This document shows positions 15,676 through 23,739 of a stretch of DNA of 64,000 nucleotides, in pieces. The notes beneath the pieces are model-generated. The model had not been told where the DNA came from and ran no database searches. It worked only from the letters and a program-made list of their open reading frames with translations. The position numbers and the translations under genes are program-made. How positions within the stretch are numbered: position 1 is the stretch's first letter; each line of letters starts with the position of its first letter. This stretch comes from Terrabacter sp. MAHUQ-38 (lineage in GTDB: Bacteria > Actinomycetota > Actinomycetes > Actinomycetales > Dermatophilaceae). Location: positions 1-64,000 of the forward strand of contig NZ_JACVCU010000008.1 in NCBI RefSeq assembly GCF_014518425.1, given 5' to 3'.

Positions 15676-16002
15676 GTGATCTACCACCTGGCTGAGCAGT
15701 CCCACTGGGAGCGGGCGCGCCGCGACGGCATCTACGCGAGGTCGACGCGCGGGCTCTCGCTCGGCGAGGAAGGCTTCATCCACGCGTCGTCGGCGCAGCA
15801 GTGGCCGGTCGTCCGACGGCTCTTCTACGGCGACGTGACCGAGCCACTCGTGCTCCTGCACATCGACGAGTCACGTCTCGGCTCACCCGTCGTGCACGAG
15901 GTCGGCAACCCGGAGACAGGCGAGACGTTCCCGCACATCTACGGACCGGTCGACGTCGACGCCGTCGTCGACACGACCGTCCTCCGACCACCCCACGCCT
16001 GA
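15676..16002 (+). CDS. DUF952 family protein
   Basis: A 108-residue protein starting IYHLAEQSHWERARRDGIY. It has the family's two conserved patches, EEGFIHASSAQQ and FPHIYGPVDVDAV. DUF952 proteins resemble ADP-ribosyltransferase-fold domains structurally, but no activity is established. It lies divergent from the sigma factor and convergent with arfB. The GTG at 15676 is chosen because the domain starts at once after it. Confidence 0.82.
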   Translation: MIYHLAEQSHWERARRDGIYARSTRGLSLGEEGFIHASSAQQWPVVRRLFYGDVTEPLVLLHIDESRLGSPVVHEVGNPETGETFPHIYGPVDVDAVVDTTVLRPPHA

Positions 16003-16034
16003 ACCGTCGAGAGACCACGGTCCGGGGTCACGCG

Positions 16035-16514
16035 TCACTCCGGGCGGATGCGGCCGCGGCCCGACTTCACGTCGGCCCGACGCTTCTTGCCCGCCAGGCG
16101 GCGCTGCTGCGAGCCACGGGTCGGTTTCGTCGGGCGACGCGCGGGCGGCGGGGGAGCGAGGGCCTCACGGAGCAGGTCGGCGAGCCGCACCCGTGCCGCG
16201 GCCCGGTTGCGCAGCTGCGCCCGGTGCTCCGAGGCGACGACGGTGAGTCGGCCGCCCACGAGCCTGCCTGCGAGGGCCTCGACGGCGCGCTCGCGCTGCG
16301 CCTGCGTGAGCGCGTTCGAGGTGCCGGGCTCGAAGAGGAGCTCGACCCGGCTGTCGGCGGTGTTGACGCCCTGGCCGCCCGGGCCGGACGAGCGGCTGAA
16401 GCGCTCGACGAGCTCGACGGCGGGGATGACGAGACCTCGCCGCAGGCCGGGGGCCGGAGCGATCACGAGGTCACCGCCGGGCTCGTTCACCCAGCCATTC
16501 TCCCCGAGAGGCAT
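16035..16514 (-). CDS. arfB: Alternative ribosome-rescue peptidyl-tRNA hydrolase ArfB
   Basis: A 159-residue class I release-factor-like protein. The catalytic GGQ loop is at about residues 46-48 in SSGPGGQGVNTADSRVEL. The C-terminal tail is rich in Arg and Lys (RGSQQRRLAGKKRRADVKSG), as needed to thread into the empty mRNA channel of stalled ribosomes. It hydrolyses peptidyl-tRNA on ribosomes stuck at the 3' end of mRNA lacking a stop codon. Length and domain layout match ArfB/YaeJ. It appears to be a single gene. Confidence 0.92.
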   Translation of the reverse strand: MPLGENGWVNEPGGDLVIAPAPGLRRGLVIPAVELVERFSRSSGPGGQGVNTADSRVELLFEPGTSNALTQAQRERAVEALAGRLVGGRLTVVASEHRAQLRNRAAARVRLADLLREALAPPPPARRPTKPTRGSQQRRLAGKKRRADVKSGRGRIRPE

Positions 16515-16631
16515 TGCACCGTACGTCTGGTCGTGCGCGTGATCGCGCAGTTCGGGTCACCAGAGCGCAGCCACCGCGCGATCTCACGCCCGATGTCAGG
16601 GGCGATGGGCCAGGGGGCGACCCTGCGGGAG

Positions 16632-17408
16632 TCAGCGGGGCGGCATACGCAGGGCGCCGTCGAGGCGGATGACCTCGCCGTTGAGCATCGGGTTGTCGAC
16701 GATGTGGCGCACGAGGGAGGCGTACTCGTCGGGGTGGCCGAGCCGCGACGGGTGCGGCACCTGCTTCTCGAGGACCTCTCTGACCTCGCCCGCCAGGCCC
16801 GCGAGCATCGGCGTCTCGAAGGTGCCCGGGGCGACCGTCATGACGCGGATCGCCTTGTCGGCCAGGTCGCGGGCTGCCGAGAGCGTGAGGCCGACGATGC
16901 CGCCCTTGCTCGCCGCGTATGCCGCCTGGCCGACCTGCCCGTCGTAGGCCGCGATGCTCGCGGTGTTGACGATGACGCCGCGGTCGCCGTCGACGGGCTC
17001 GTTGGCCAGCATCGCCACTGCCGCGAGCCGCATGACGTTGAACGACCCGACGAGGTTGATGTCGATGACCGTCTTGAAGGTGTCCAGCGAGAGGGGGCCG
17101 CCTCGGCCGACGACGCGGCCCGGTGTCGCGACGCCGGCGCAGTTGACGGCGATGCGCAGCTCGCCGAGCGAGGTGGCCCGGTCGATCGCGGCCTGGACCT
17201 GGTCCTCGTCGCGCACGTCGGCCGGGACGAAGACGGCCGAGCCCTCGCGCCGGCCGTTGAGCTCATCGACGAGGGACGGGGCGGCGGAGCCCTCGAGGTC
17301 GATGATGACGACGGTCGCGCCGTCGGCCACGAGGCGACGCGCGGTGGCTCCTCCGAGGCCGGAGCCGCCTCCGGTGATGAGGACGACGGTGGACGGGCTC
17401 AGCTGCAT
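16632..17408 (-). CDS. Short-chain dehydrogenase, type II 3-hydroxyacyl-CoA dehydrogenase-like
   Basis: A 258-residue SDR. The cofactor loop is ITGGGSGLGGATARRL with an acidic residue at the end of strand 2 (VVIIDLEG), which favours NAD. The catalytic Ser, Tyr and Lys lie in NTASIAAYDGQVGQAAYAASKGG. The overall pattern, including ETPMLAGL, matches HSD17B10-like 3-hydroxyacyl-CoA dehydrogenases. It lies 28 bases downstream of an acyl-CoA dehydrogenase in the same operon, which supports a role in fatty-acid or branched-chain acyl-CoA oxidation. Confidence 0.88.
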   Translation of the reverse strand: MQLSPSTVVLITGGGSGLGGATARRLVADGATVVIIDLEGSAAPSLVDELNGRREGSAVFVPADVRDEDQVQAAIDRATSLGELRIAVNCAGVATPGRVVGRGGPLSLDTFKTVIDINLVGSFNVMRLAAVAMLANEPVDGDRGVIVNTASIAAYDGQVGQAAYAASKGGIVGLTLSAARDLADKAIRVMTVAPGTFETPMLAGLAGEVREVLEKQVPHPSRLGHPDEYASLVRHIVDNPMLNGEVIRLDGALRMPPR

Positions 17409-17436
17409 GGCAAGGCCTTTCGCGGTTTCGTGGAGG

Positions 17437-18582
17437 TCAGCGGGGCAGGAGCTGGCGGGCGATGACCAGGCGTTGGATCTGGTTGGTGCCCTCGAAGATC
17501 TGGGTGACCTTCGCCTCGCGCATGTAGCGCTCCAGGGGGAAGTCCTCGGTGTAGCCGGCGCCGCCGAGCACCTGCACGGCGTCGGTGGTCACCCTCATCG
17601 CGGCGTCGGTCGCGACGAGCTTGGCCACGGCCGCCTCCTTGGTGAAGGGACGCCCGGCGTCCTTGAGCCGGGCGGCGTGCAGGTAGGTCGCGCGCGCCGA
17701 GGTGACGGCGGCCTCCATGTCGGCAAGGAGGAAGGCGAGGCCCTGGAAGTCGGCGATGCGGTGGCCGAACTGCCGGCGCTCCTTGGCGTAGTCCGCGGCG
17801 GCGTCGAGCGCGGCCTGCGCGAGTCCGGTTGCGGCGGCAGCGACTCCGAGGCGTCCGGCGTCGAGCGCCGACAACGCCATCCTCATGCCGTCCCCCTCCC
17901 GGCCGATGAGACGGGCGCCGTCGACCGGCACGCCGTCGAACATGACCTGGGCCACCGGATCGCAGTGCAGACCCATCTTCCTCTCCGGATCGGCGAAGGT
18001 CAGGCCCGCGGCGTCGCCCGGCACGACGAACGTCGACAGTCCCTTGCCGCCGTCGTCGGAGGTGCGCGCGAAGGTCGTGTAGTAGTCGGCATGCCCGGCG
18101 TGTGAGATCCATGCCTTCGTGCCCTTGAGCGACCAGCCGTCGTCGGTGCGCGTCGCTCGTGTCGTCATCGAGGCGATGTCGGAGCCCGCGAGAGGCTCGG
18201 AGAGGCAGTACGCGCCGAGCTGCTCACCGGAGAGCATGCCCGCCAGCAGGGACTCCTGCTGCTCACGGGTGCCGAACGTCGCCACGGGGTGTGCCGTGAG
18301 GCTGTGCACGCTGACCCCGACCGCGACGCTCATCCAGGCCGAGGCGATCTCCTCGACGACCTGCAGGTAGACCTCGTAGGGCTGCCCGGCACCACCGAGC
18401 TCCTCCGGGTAGGGCAGCGACAGCAGGCCGGCGCGCCCGAGCGTGCGGAAGGCCGCCTCGGGGAAGGCGCGGGCCCGCTCGGCCTCATCGACCTTGGGCG
18501 CGAGCTCCTTGCGGCAGATCTCGCGGGTCAGCTCGATGAGGTCAGTGGCTTCGTCGGTCGGCATCAGCCTCGTCGCTGGCAT
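17437..18582 (-). CDS. Acyl-CoA dehydrogenase
   Basis: A 381-residue flavoprotein of normal length. It shows YCLSEPLAGSDIASMTTRAT (FAD- and substrate-binding), KGTKAWISHAGHADYY, and near the C-terminus QVLGGAGYTEDFPLERYMREAKVTQIFEGTNQIQRLVIAR, where the Glu in IFEGTN is the catalytic base of short- and medium-chain members. It oxidises acyl-CoA to trans-2-enoyl-CoA and passes electrons to ETF. The SDR follows in the same direction. A clear inverted repeat lies just upstream of the start and may bind a TetR-type regulator. Confidence 0.92.
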   Translation of the reverse strand: MPATRLMPTDEATDLIELTREICRKELAPKVDEAERARAFPEAAFRTLGRAGLLSLPYPEELGGAGQPYEVYLQVVEEIASAWMSVAVGVSVHSLTAHPVATFGTREQQESLLAGMLSGEQLGAYCLSEPLAGSDIASMTTRATRTDDGWSLKGTKAWISHAGHADYYTTFARTSDDGGKGLSTFVVPGDAAGLTFADPERKMGLHCDPVAQVMFDGVPVDGARLIGREGDGMRMALSALDAGRLGVAAAATGLAQAALDAAADYAKERRQFGHRIADFQGLAFLLADMEAAVTSARATYLHAARLKDAGRPFTKEAAVAKLVATDAAMRVTTDAVQVLGGAGYTEDFPLERYMREAKVTQIFEGTNQIQRLVIARQLLPR

Positions 18583-18605
18583 GGTCAGATACTAGGACGT
18601 CCGAG

Positions 18606-18621
18606 CATTTTGTCCAAAATG
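18606..18621. promoter_or_regulatory. Inverted repeat CATTTTGTCCAAAATG upstream of the acyl-CoA dehydrogenase
   Basis: A perfect 7-bp inverted repeat around a TC centre, 24 bases upstream of the acyl-CoA dehydrogenase start. It is AT-rich compared with its surroundings. Its size and place suit a TetR- or GntR-type fatty-acid-responsive repressor. No such regulator gene is next to it, so the binding protein is unknown. Confidence 0.55.
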
Positions 18622-18675
18622 TGAGACGGATGATGACCCGTCGTGGACAGCCGCCCGAGTGCGGGCGGCTCGTGG

Positions 18676-19077
18676 CTAGGCGCTCACGCGGTCGTACCGG
18701 TCGCGGGCCTGGTCGACGGCCGGCATGTTGCACTCCGCCCACGCCTTGATGTGCTGGATCGGGTCGAGCAGCGACCGTCCGAGGTCGGTCAGGGAGTAGT
18801 CGACACGCGGCGGGACCGAGGCGGTGACGGCGCGGTCGACGAGCCCGTCGCGTTCCAGTGACCGAAGCGTCTGCGTGAGCATCTTCTGGCTCACGCCTGC
18901 CAGTCGCGCCGAGAGCTCGGAGTAGCGGTGGTCCCGCTCGCCGAGAGCGCAGACGACGAGGGTGACCCACTTGTCGGAGAGCGTGGCGAGCAGCTGCCGG
19001 CTCGGGCATGACGCGAGGTAGGCGTCGTACTCCTCCTTGGCCTCGAGCCGGCGCTGGACTGCGGTGCGTGTTGCCAT
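18676..19077 (-). CDS. HxlR-family transcriptional regulator
   Basis: A 133-residue winged-helix protein. The hallmark CPSRQLLATLSDKWVTLVVCALG has the N-terminal Cys used by many HxlR members to sense quinones and electrophiles. The recognition region reads LAGVSQKMLTQTLRSLERDGLV and the wing VDYSLTDLGRSLLDPI. It is divergent from a quinone-oxidoreductase gene, with palindromic sites between, the usual layout for an electrophile-sensing repressor and its detoxifying target. Confidence 0.9.
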   Translation of the reverse strand: MATRTAVQRRLEAKEEYDAYLASCPSRQLLATLSDKWVTLVVCALGERDHRYSELSARLAGVSQKMLTQTLRSLERDGLVDRAVTASVPPRVDYSLTDLGRSLLDPIQHIKAWAECNMPAVDQARDRYDRVSA

Positions 19078-19100
19078 GACAAACCTCCAGGTGCGTGTGC

Positions 19101-19120
19101 CACTTCGAAGTGCGTACTTC
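19101..19120. promoter_or_regulatory. Candidate HxlR operator, two overlapping inverted repeats
   Basis: CACTTCGAAGTG (19101-19112) is a perfect 12-bp palindrome. It shares its right half with a second repeat, GAAGT-GCGT-ACTTC (19107-19120). HxlR dimers typically bind short ACTT/AAGT-type inverted repeats. The site sits between the regulator (start 19077) and the oxidoreductase (start 19177). Confidence 0.6.
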
Positions 19121-19176
19121 CCCGCGGAGAGTAACCGTCCGAGGATGAAGTCGCAAACGACAGCGACCCAGGAGAG

Positions 19177-20074
19177 ATGATGAAGACCCTTGTGTCACAA
19201 CCGAACCGCAACGAGCCGGTCCTCGTCGAGGTCCCCACGCCACCGATCGGGGACCATGACGTGCTCGTCGACGTCGCGGCCGCGGCCGTCAATCCGGTCG
19301 ACGTCGGCGTCGTGCTCGGCCCGATGCGCGAGATCGCCGGTCTCGACGGTGTCGTCGGCCTCGGGTGGGACGCCTCCGGGATCGTGACGGCGGTGGGCGC
19401 CTCGGTGACATCGGTGCAGGACGGCGACCGCGTCGCCGGCCTGGACGACAACCTGGCGCGGAGCAGCCGCACGCACGCCGCGCAGGTGGTGCTTCCGGAG
19501 TCGGCGGTCGCGCTCGTGCCGGGCGACCTCGATCTGATCGACGCGGCATCCGTCCCGCTCAACGCGCTGACGGCGGACCAGGCGCTCGCGGCCCTCGGTG
19601 CCCCGGCCGGCCGGTCGCTGCTCGTGACAGGCGCCGGTGGCGCCGTCGGCGGGTATGCCGTGGCGCTGGCCTCGGCGGCCGGGTGGTCGGTCGTGGGACA
19701 CGGGCGCGACCGCGACGAGCAGTTCGTCCGTGATGCGGGAGCGAGCGAGTTCGTCACCGTGCTGCCCTCGTCGGCCGTCGACGCGGTGTTCGACGCGGCC
19801 GGTCTGCAGGAGAACGCGATCGGCGCCGTCCGCGATGGCGGCCGGTTCCAGGGCGTCTACCCGATGGCCGTGGTGGAGAGCGTTCGCGGGATCGAGACGT
19901 CGGCCGTGTCGGTCCGGGCCGACGCTGCGCGTTTGGCTGACCTCCTGCGGCACAGCGTCACCGGCGAGCTCGCCGTGCGAGTTGCCGGGCTGCTTACCAC
20001 TCGCCGATGCGGCGGTCGCCTATGCCAAGCTCGCCGGCGGCGGTCAGCGCGGGCGATGGCTGCTGGTGCCCTGA
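19177..20074 (+). pseudogene. NAD(P)H:quinone oxidoreductase/alcohol dehydrogenase-like protein, frameshifted near C-terminus
   Basis: The frame from ATG 19177 encodes a medium-chain reductase of the zinc-free quinone oxidoreductase type. It has a GroES-like N-terminal domain (VNPVDVGVVLGPM), and the cofactor loop is LLVTGAGGAVGGYAVAL. Near 19993 the frame leaves the family consensus. Dropping one A restores ADAAVAYAKLAGGGQRGRWLLVP and a stop at 20074; as written the frame runs on to 20100 with an Arg-rich tail. The last 25 or so residues that close the substrate domain are therefore lost unless this is a sequencing error. The neighbour is an HxlR regulator, fitting electrophile or quinone detoxification. 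Confidence 0.8.
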
Positions 20075-20087
20075 GGGATGCCGCGCG

Positions 20088-21161
20088 TCAGCGCGGGTAG
20101 GTGCGCACCTCGGTCGCCTTGACCGCGGCCCACACGTCGCGTCCGACCTGCAGGCCGAGGGCGGTGACCGACTCCAGCGTGACCTCAGCCGTCAGCGCCA
20201 GGTCGCCGACGAGTCCGACGCGCGCCGACTGTCCCTGCATGGTCACCGACGCGATGCGGACCCGCCATGCGTTGCGGGGCGACCCCTCCGGTTCGTGGAG
20301 GTGCAGGGACACCGCGCTTGGTGGGATCGTCGCCCACACGCTGCCTTCGGTCGGGCTCGTCGTCACGACGAGCCCGCCATCGGCGGTGCGCACGTGGCCA
20401 TGCGAATCGCCCTGTCCGGCATACAGGTTCAGTCCAACGACCGTGCCCACATAGGCACTCCGCGGTTCGCTCAGCACCTCGGCAGGGGTGCCCGCCTGTG
20501 TCACCTGCCCGTCCTCGACGAACACGAGGTGGTCGGCAAGCGTGAGCGCGTCGAGCGGGTCGTGGGTCACGAGCACCGTGACGCCGTCGTATGCCGCGAG
20601 GCGGCCCGCGAGGTCGCTGCGAGTGCGGGCGCGGGTGTCGGGGTCGAGGGCGGCCAGGGGTTCGTCGAGCAGCAGCAGCTGTGGGTCGGTGGCCAGAGCG
20701 CGCGCCAGGGCGACCCGGGCCTGCTGCCCCGACGACAGCTCGCGGGGACTGGATCGGGCGCGGTCGGCCAGGCCGACCCGGTCGAGCTCCGCGCGCGCCC
20801 GGTCGCGGGCCCGACGACGGTCGACACCCCGGCTGCGTGGGCCGTAGGCGACGTTGTCGAGGGCGCTGAGGTGGGGGAAGAGCAGGCTGTCCGCGAGCAT
20901 GAGGCCGACGGCGCGCTCCTCCGGGGCGAGCGGGCGGCTGCCGTCGTCCCAGACCCGTTCGCCGACCCGGATGAGACCCTCGCTGATCTGCAGCACGCCG
21001 GCCAGCGCCAGCACCGTCGTCGTCTTGCCGCCGCCGTTCGGTCCGAGGACCCCGATGACCTGACCGGGCTCGGCACTCAGTGCGACATCCACGTCGATCG
21101 CCCCGCGCGAGAGTCGAACCCGCGCGTCGAGCCAGCGTGGAGATTCCGCGGTCCTGCTCAT
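20088..21161 (-). CDS. modC: Molybdate ABC transporter ATP-binding protein ModC
   Basis: About 357 residues. The ATPase domain has Walker A GPNGGGKTTT, signature ELSSGQQARVALARAL (LSSGQ instead of LSGGQ), Walker B LLLLDEP and switch His in LVTHDP. A C-terminal molybdate-binding TOBE domain follows after residue 230. ModC drives molybdate uptake through ModB. The ATG at 21161 overlaps the modB stop (ATGA); a GTG nine bases earlier is possible. Gene order is regulator-modA-modB-modC. Confidence 0.9.
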   Translation of the reverse strand: MSRTAESPRWLDARVRLSRGAIDVDVALSAEPGQVIGVLGPNGGGKTTTVLALAGVLQISEGLIRVGERVWDDGSRPLAPEERAVGLMLADSLLFPHLSALDNVAYGPRSRGVDRRRARDRARAELDRVGLADRARSSPRELSSGQQARVALARALATDPQLLLLDEPLAALDPDTRARTRSDLAGRLAAYDGVTVLVTHDPLDALTLADHLVFVEDGQVTQAGTPAEVLSEPRSAYVGTVVGLNLYAGQGDSHGHVRTADGGLVVTTSPTEGSVWATIPPSAVSLHLHEPEGSPRNAWRVRIASVTMQGQSARVGLVGDLALTAEVTLESVTALGLQVGRDVWAAVKATEVRTYPR

Positions 21162-21943
21162 CGCAGCCACCTGCCGCGCAGCACACCGAGTACGAGGACG
21201 CTGACGGCGAGCAGCATGATGCTGATCGAGATCGCGATTTGCGGGTCGCGTTCGAGCTCGACGTAGACGAGCAGCGGCAGGGTCTGAGTGCGGCCCTGGA
21301 AGTTGCCCGCGAAGGTGATCGTCGCGCCGAACTCACCGAGCGCGCGGGCCCAGGCCAGCGCCAGGCCGCTCGCGATGCCGGGTAGCACGAGCGGGATGGC
21401 GACCGTGCGCAGGTAGCGCATGTCGCTGGCGCCCAGCGTGCGCGCCACCGACTCGAGCCTCGGGTCCAGGCCGCGCATCGCGCCCTCGACCGCGAGGACG
21501 TAGTACGGCATCGCGACGAACGTCTCGGCGAGCACGACCGCCACGGTTGTGAACGGGATCTGGATGCCGAGCGGTGTCAGGTGCTGCCCGACGAGCCCCG
21601 TGCGGCCCCATGCCATGAGCAGCGCCACGCCTCCCACGACCGGTGGCAGCACGAGCGGCACGGTGAGCAGCGCGCGCACCCAGCCCGTCGTGCGGTGTTC
21701 GGAGCGGGCGAGGAACCAGGCCAGAGGAGTGCCGAGGATCAGGCACAGGACGGCCGTCGAGCTCGTCGTCGTGAGTGAGAGCCGCAGTGCCGGAAGGACG
21801 TTCGGCGTCGCGAGGTCCGAAGGGATGCGCGCCCACTCGGCGCGCAGCAGGAGTGTCACGAGCGGGACGACCAGCAGGAGCAGTGCCGCGGCGGCGGGCA
21901 CGCCGAGGGTGATGCGTGAACGCCACCGGCCGGCATACCTCAT
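21158..21943 (-). CDS. modB: Molybdate ABC transporter permease ModB
   Basis: A 261-residue membrane protein with about five to six helices. The family features are LPLVLPPVVGGVALLMAWGR and the EAA loop ESVARTLGASDMRYLRTVAIPLVLPGIASGLALAWARALGEFGATI. It forms the dimeric channel for molybdate (perhaps tungstate). It is followed by modC with a four-base overlap and preceded by modA after 37 bases. Confidence 0.92.
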   Translation of the reverse strand: MRYAGRWRSRITLGVPAAAALLLLVVPLVTLLLRAEWARIPSDLATPNVLPALRLSLTTTSSTAVLCLILGTPLAWFLARSEHRTTGWVRALLTVPLVLPPVVGGVALLMAWGRTGLVGQHLTPLGIQIPFTTVAVVLAETFVAMPYYVLAVEGAMRGLDPRLESVARTLGASDMRYLRTVAIPLVLPGIASGLALAWARALGEFGATITFAGNFQGRTQTLPLLVYVELERDPQIAISISIMLLAVSVLVLGVLRGRWLR

Positions 21944-21980
21944 CTCACGCCATCCTCTCGAGGGCCGGGCGGCCCGGCGC

Positions 21981-22796
21981 TCAGGGCGCTCCGAAGCCGA
22001 ACGACTGCACCGTCGCGAGGCCCGTCTCGCTCAGCAGGTAGGCCACGAACGCCCGGGAGGCGGCGTCGTCGGCCAGCGTGATGACCGGGTAGTGGAGCGT
22101 CGTGTTGTACCGCCGCTCGATGGGAACGCCCGTGACTGCGTCCTTCGCGGCGACGACGTCGGAGTGGTACACGATGGCGGCATCGGCCTCGGCGAGCTTC
22201 ACCTTGGCGAGGGCGGCCTTGACGTCGACCTCCTTGCTCACGACGTTCGGCACGATGCGCGCCTTCGTGAACGTCGCGTGCGCGGCCTTGCCACACGGCA
22301 CGGTGTCGGCGCAGACCACGACCTTGACGCCGGCCTTCGCCAGGTCGTCGATCGAGGTGATGCCGGCGGGGTTGCTCGGCGGGACGGCGATCTCGAGCAC
22401 GTTGGTCGCGAAGTTCTTCGTGTCCTTGACGAGGCTCTTGTCGAGGGGCTCGGCCGCGGCGGTCCCGGCGAGGGCGATCACGGACGCCGGCGCGCCGTTG
22501 TCGACCTGCTGCACGAGCGTCGAGCTCGAGCCGTACGACGTCTCGACCGTGACGCCCGGGTGGGCCCTCTCGAAGTCATTCTTCAGCTGGTCGAAGGACT
22601 CGGTGAGGGAGGCGGCCGCGAGCACCGTGACCGTGCCCTGCAGAGGTGCCGCCGAGGCATCGGACCACCCCCGTTGTCCGGTGCCGTCGGCGGAAGAGGG
22701 AGCGCTGCCGCATCCGGCGAGGAGGACGGCGGCGAACGCCGCGACGACGACGGGCAGCAGCCTGCGGCGGGCGGGTGCGGGGTGGGCGAGGCTCAC
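21981..22796 (-). CDS. modA: Molybdate-binding lipoprotein ModA
   Basis: A 271-residue extracytoplasmic solute-binding protein. A signal peptide ends in the lipobox LLAGC with Cys29. The mature part opens with LQGTVTVLAAASLTESFDQLKNDFE and contains SYGSSSTLVQQVDNGAPASV, both typical of ModA oxyanion binding. Start GTG 22796 overlaps the stop of the upstream regulator (GTGA), so the four genes form one operon. It delivers molybdate to ModBC. Confidence 0.92.
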   Translation of the reverse strand: MSLAHPAPARRRLLPVVVAAFAAVLLAGCGSAPSSADGTGQRGWSDASAAPLQGTVTVLAAASLTESFDQLKNDFERAHPGVTVETSYGSSSTLVQQVDNGAPASVIALAGTAAAEPLDKSLVKDTKNFATNVLEIAVPPSNPAGITSIDDLAKAGVKVVVCADTVPCGKAAHATFTKARIVPNVVSKEVDVKAALAKVKLAEADAAIVYHSDVVAAKDAVTGVPIERRYNTTLHYPVITLADDAASRAFVAYLLSETGLATVQSFGFGAP

Positions 22797-23188
22797 GCGG
22801 GGACCTCGACGACCACGTGCGTCGACTTGACGCTCGCGACGGCCACGGAGCCGACCTCGAGCGCGAGATCGTCGACGGACTCGCTCGAGAGCAGGGAGAC
22901 GATGCGGAACGGGCCGCACTGCAGCTCGACCTTGGCCATCACGGTGTCCCTGGTGATGGCCGTGACGATGCCGCGCATCCGGTTGCGTGCGGACGCTCCA
23001 CCGATGGTGCCGACCGCGGCCGGGTGGGCCAGCTCCTGGGCGACGGCGGCGAGCTGCGCGCCATCGACCGTGCGCCTGCCGGCCTCGTCGGTGGCGCCAT
23101 CGAGGCGCCCGGAATCGACCATGCGGCGCACGGTGTCGTCGGAGACGCCGAGCAGGGCGGCTGCCTCGGTGATGCGCAGGTGCGGCAT
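22793..23188 (-). CDS. Molybdate-responsive regulator: MerR-like HTH plus TOBE domain
   Basis: A 131-residue protein. The N-terminal helix-turn-helix of excisionase/MerR type (LRITEAAALLGVSDDTVRRMVDSGRL) is joined to a single TOBE/Mop molybdopterin or molybdate-binding domain (RNRMRGIVTAITRDTVMAKVELQCGPFRIVSLLS). This small arrangement differs from the classical ModE but is common next to actinobacterial mod genes. It is the first gene of the operon and probably senses molybdate, either repressing or sequestering. Function is inferred from domains and context. Confidence 0.85.
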   Translation of the reverse strand: MPHLRITEAAALLGVSDDTVRRMVDSGRLDGATDEAGRRTVDGAQLAAVAQELAHPAAVGTIGGASARNRMRGIVTAITRDTVMAKVELQCGPFRIVSLLSSESVDDLALEVGSVAVASVKSTHVVVEVPA

Positions 23189-23284
23189 GAGCAGCAGGTT
23201 ACACCCGCATCTGCGGCAGAGTGCATGGTCATCGACCCGCCGACCGCGCGAAACGGTTGACAGCGCGAGGCGGTCGGGTCTTTA

Positions 23285-23302
23285 ATCAACGTATCGATTG
23301 AT
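23285..23302. promoter_or_regulatory. Candidate ArsR operator, ATCAA-N8-TTGAT
   Basis: An inverted repeat of five bases per arm lies 18 bases upstream of the ArsR-type start. It is embedded in an AT-rich stretch with further TTGAT/ATCAA half-sites (ATTGATCAAG). This spacing and content suit autorepression by a small winged-helix regulator. Confidence 0.5.
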
Positions 23303-23319
23303 CAAGAAGTTGGTTGACA

Positions 23320-23739
23320 ATGATTCTCTCGCCGGTTTCGGACGCCGACCTCGACCGCGCCTTCGCGGCCCTGGCCGACCCCGTCCGGCGCGCGATCATC
23401 GCCCGCCTCAGCAGGGGCGCCGCGACCGTCAACGAGCTCGCCGAACCGTTCGAGATCAGCAAGCAGGCCGTCAGCAAGCACATCCAGGTGCTCGAGCTGG
23501 CGGGCCTCGTGAGCCGGACGCGCGACGCACAGCGGCGTCCGGTCCATCTCGAGGCCGCCCGGCTCGAGGCCATGACGGCCTGGATCGACCGCTACCGCCT
23601 CGTCGCCGAACAGCGTTTCCGGTCGCTCGACGCCGTTCTCGAACGAACCGCAGCAGCACCGTCCGCCACAGACACAGCAACCACAGCGGCGCCCGCGACC
23701 CCCGCGGCGCGCAACACCGAGAAGGAGCAGCAGTCATGA
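23320..23739 (+). CDS. ArsR-family regulator of an AHSA1-type operon
   Basis: A 139-residue protein. The winged helix reads LADPVRRAIIARLSRGAATVNELAEPFEISKQAVSKHIQVLELAGLVSRTRDAQRRPVHL, as in the SdpR/YgaV group without cysteine metal sites. An Ala/Thr-rich C-terminal tail has low complexity. The ATG at 23320 is favoured over a TTG six bases earlier. The stop overlaps the start of the SRPBCC gene, a pairing seen very often: regulator plus AHSA1 domain protein. Confidence 0.88.
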   Translation: MILSPVSDADLDRAFAALADPVRRAIIARLSRGAATVNELAEPFEISKQAVSKHIQVLELAGLVSRTRDAQRRPVHLEAARLEAMTAWIDRYRLVAEQRFRSLDAVLERTAAAPSATDTATTAAPATPAARNTEKEQQS

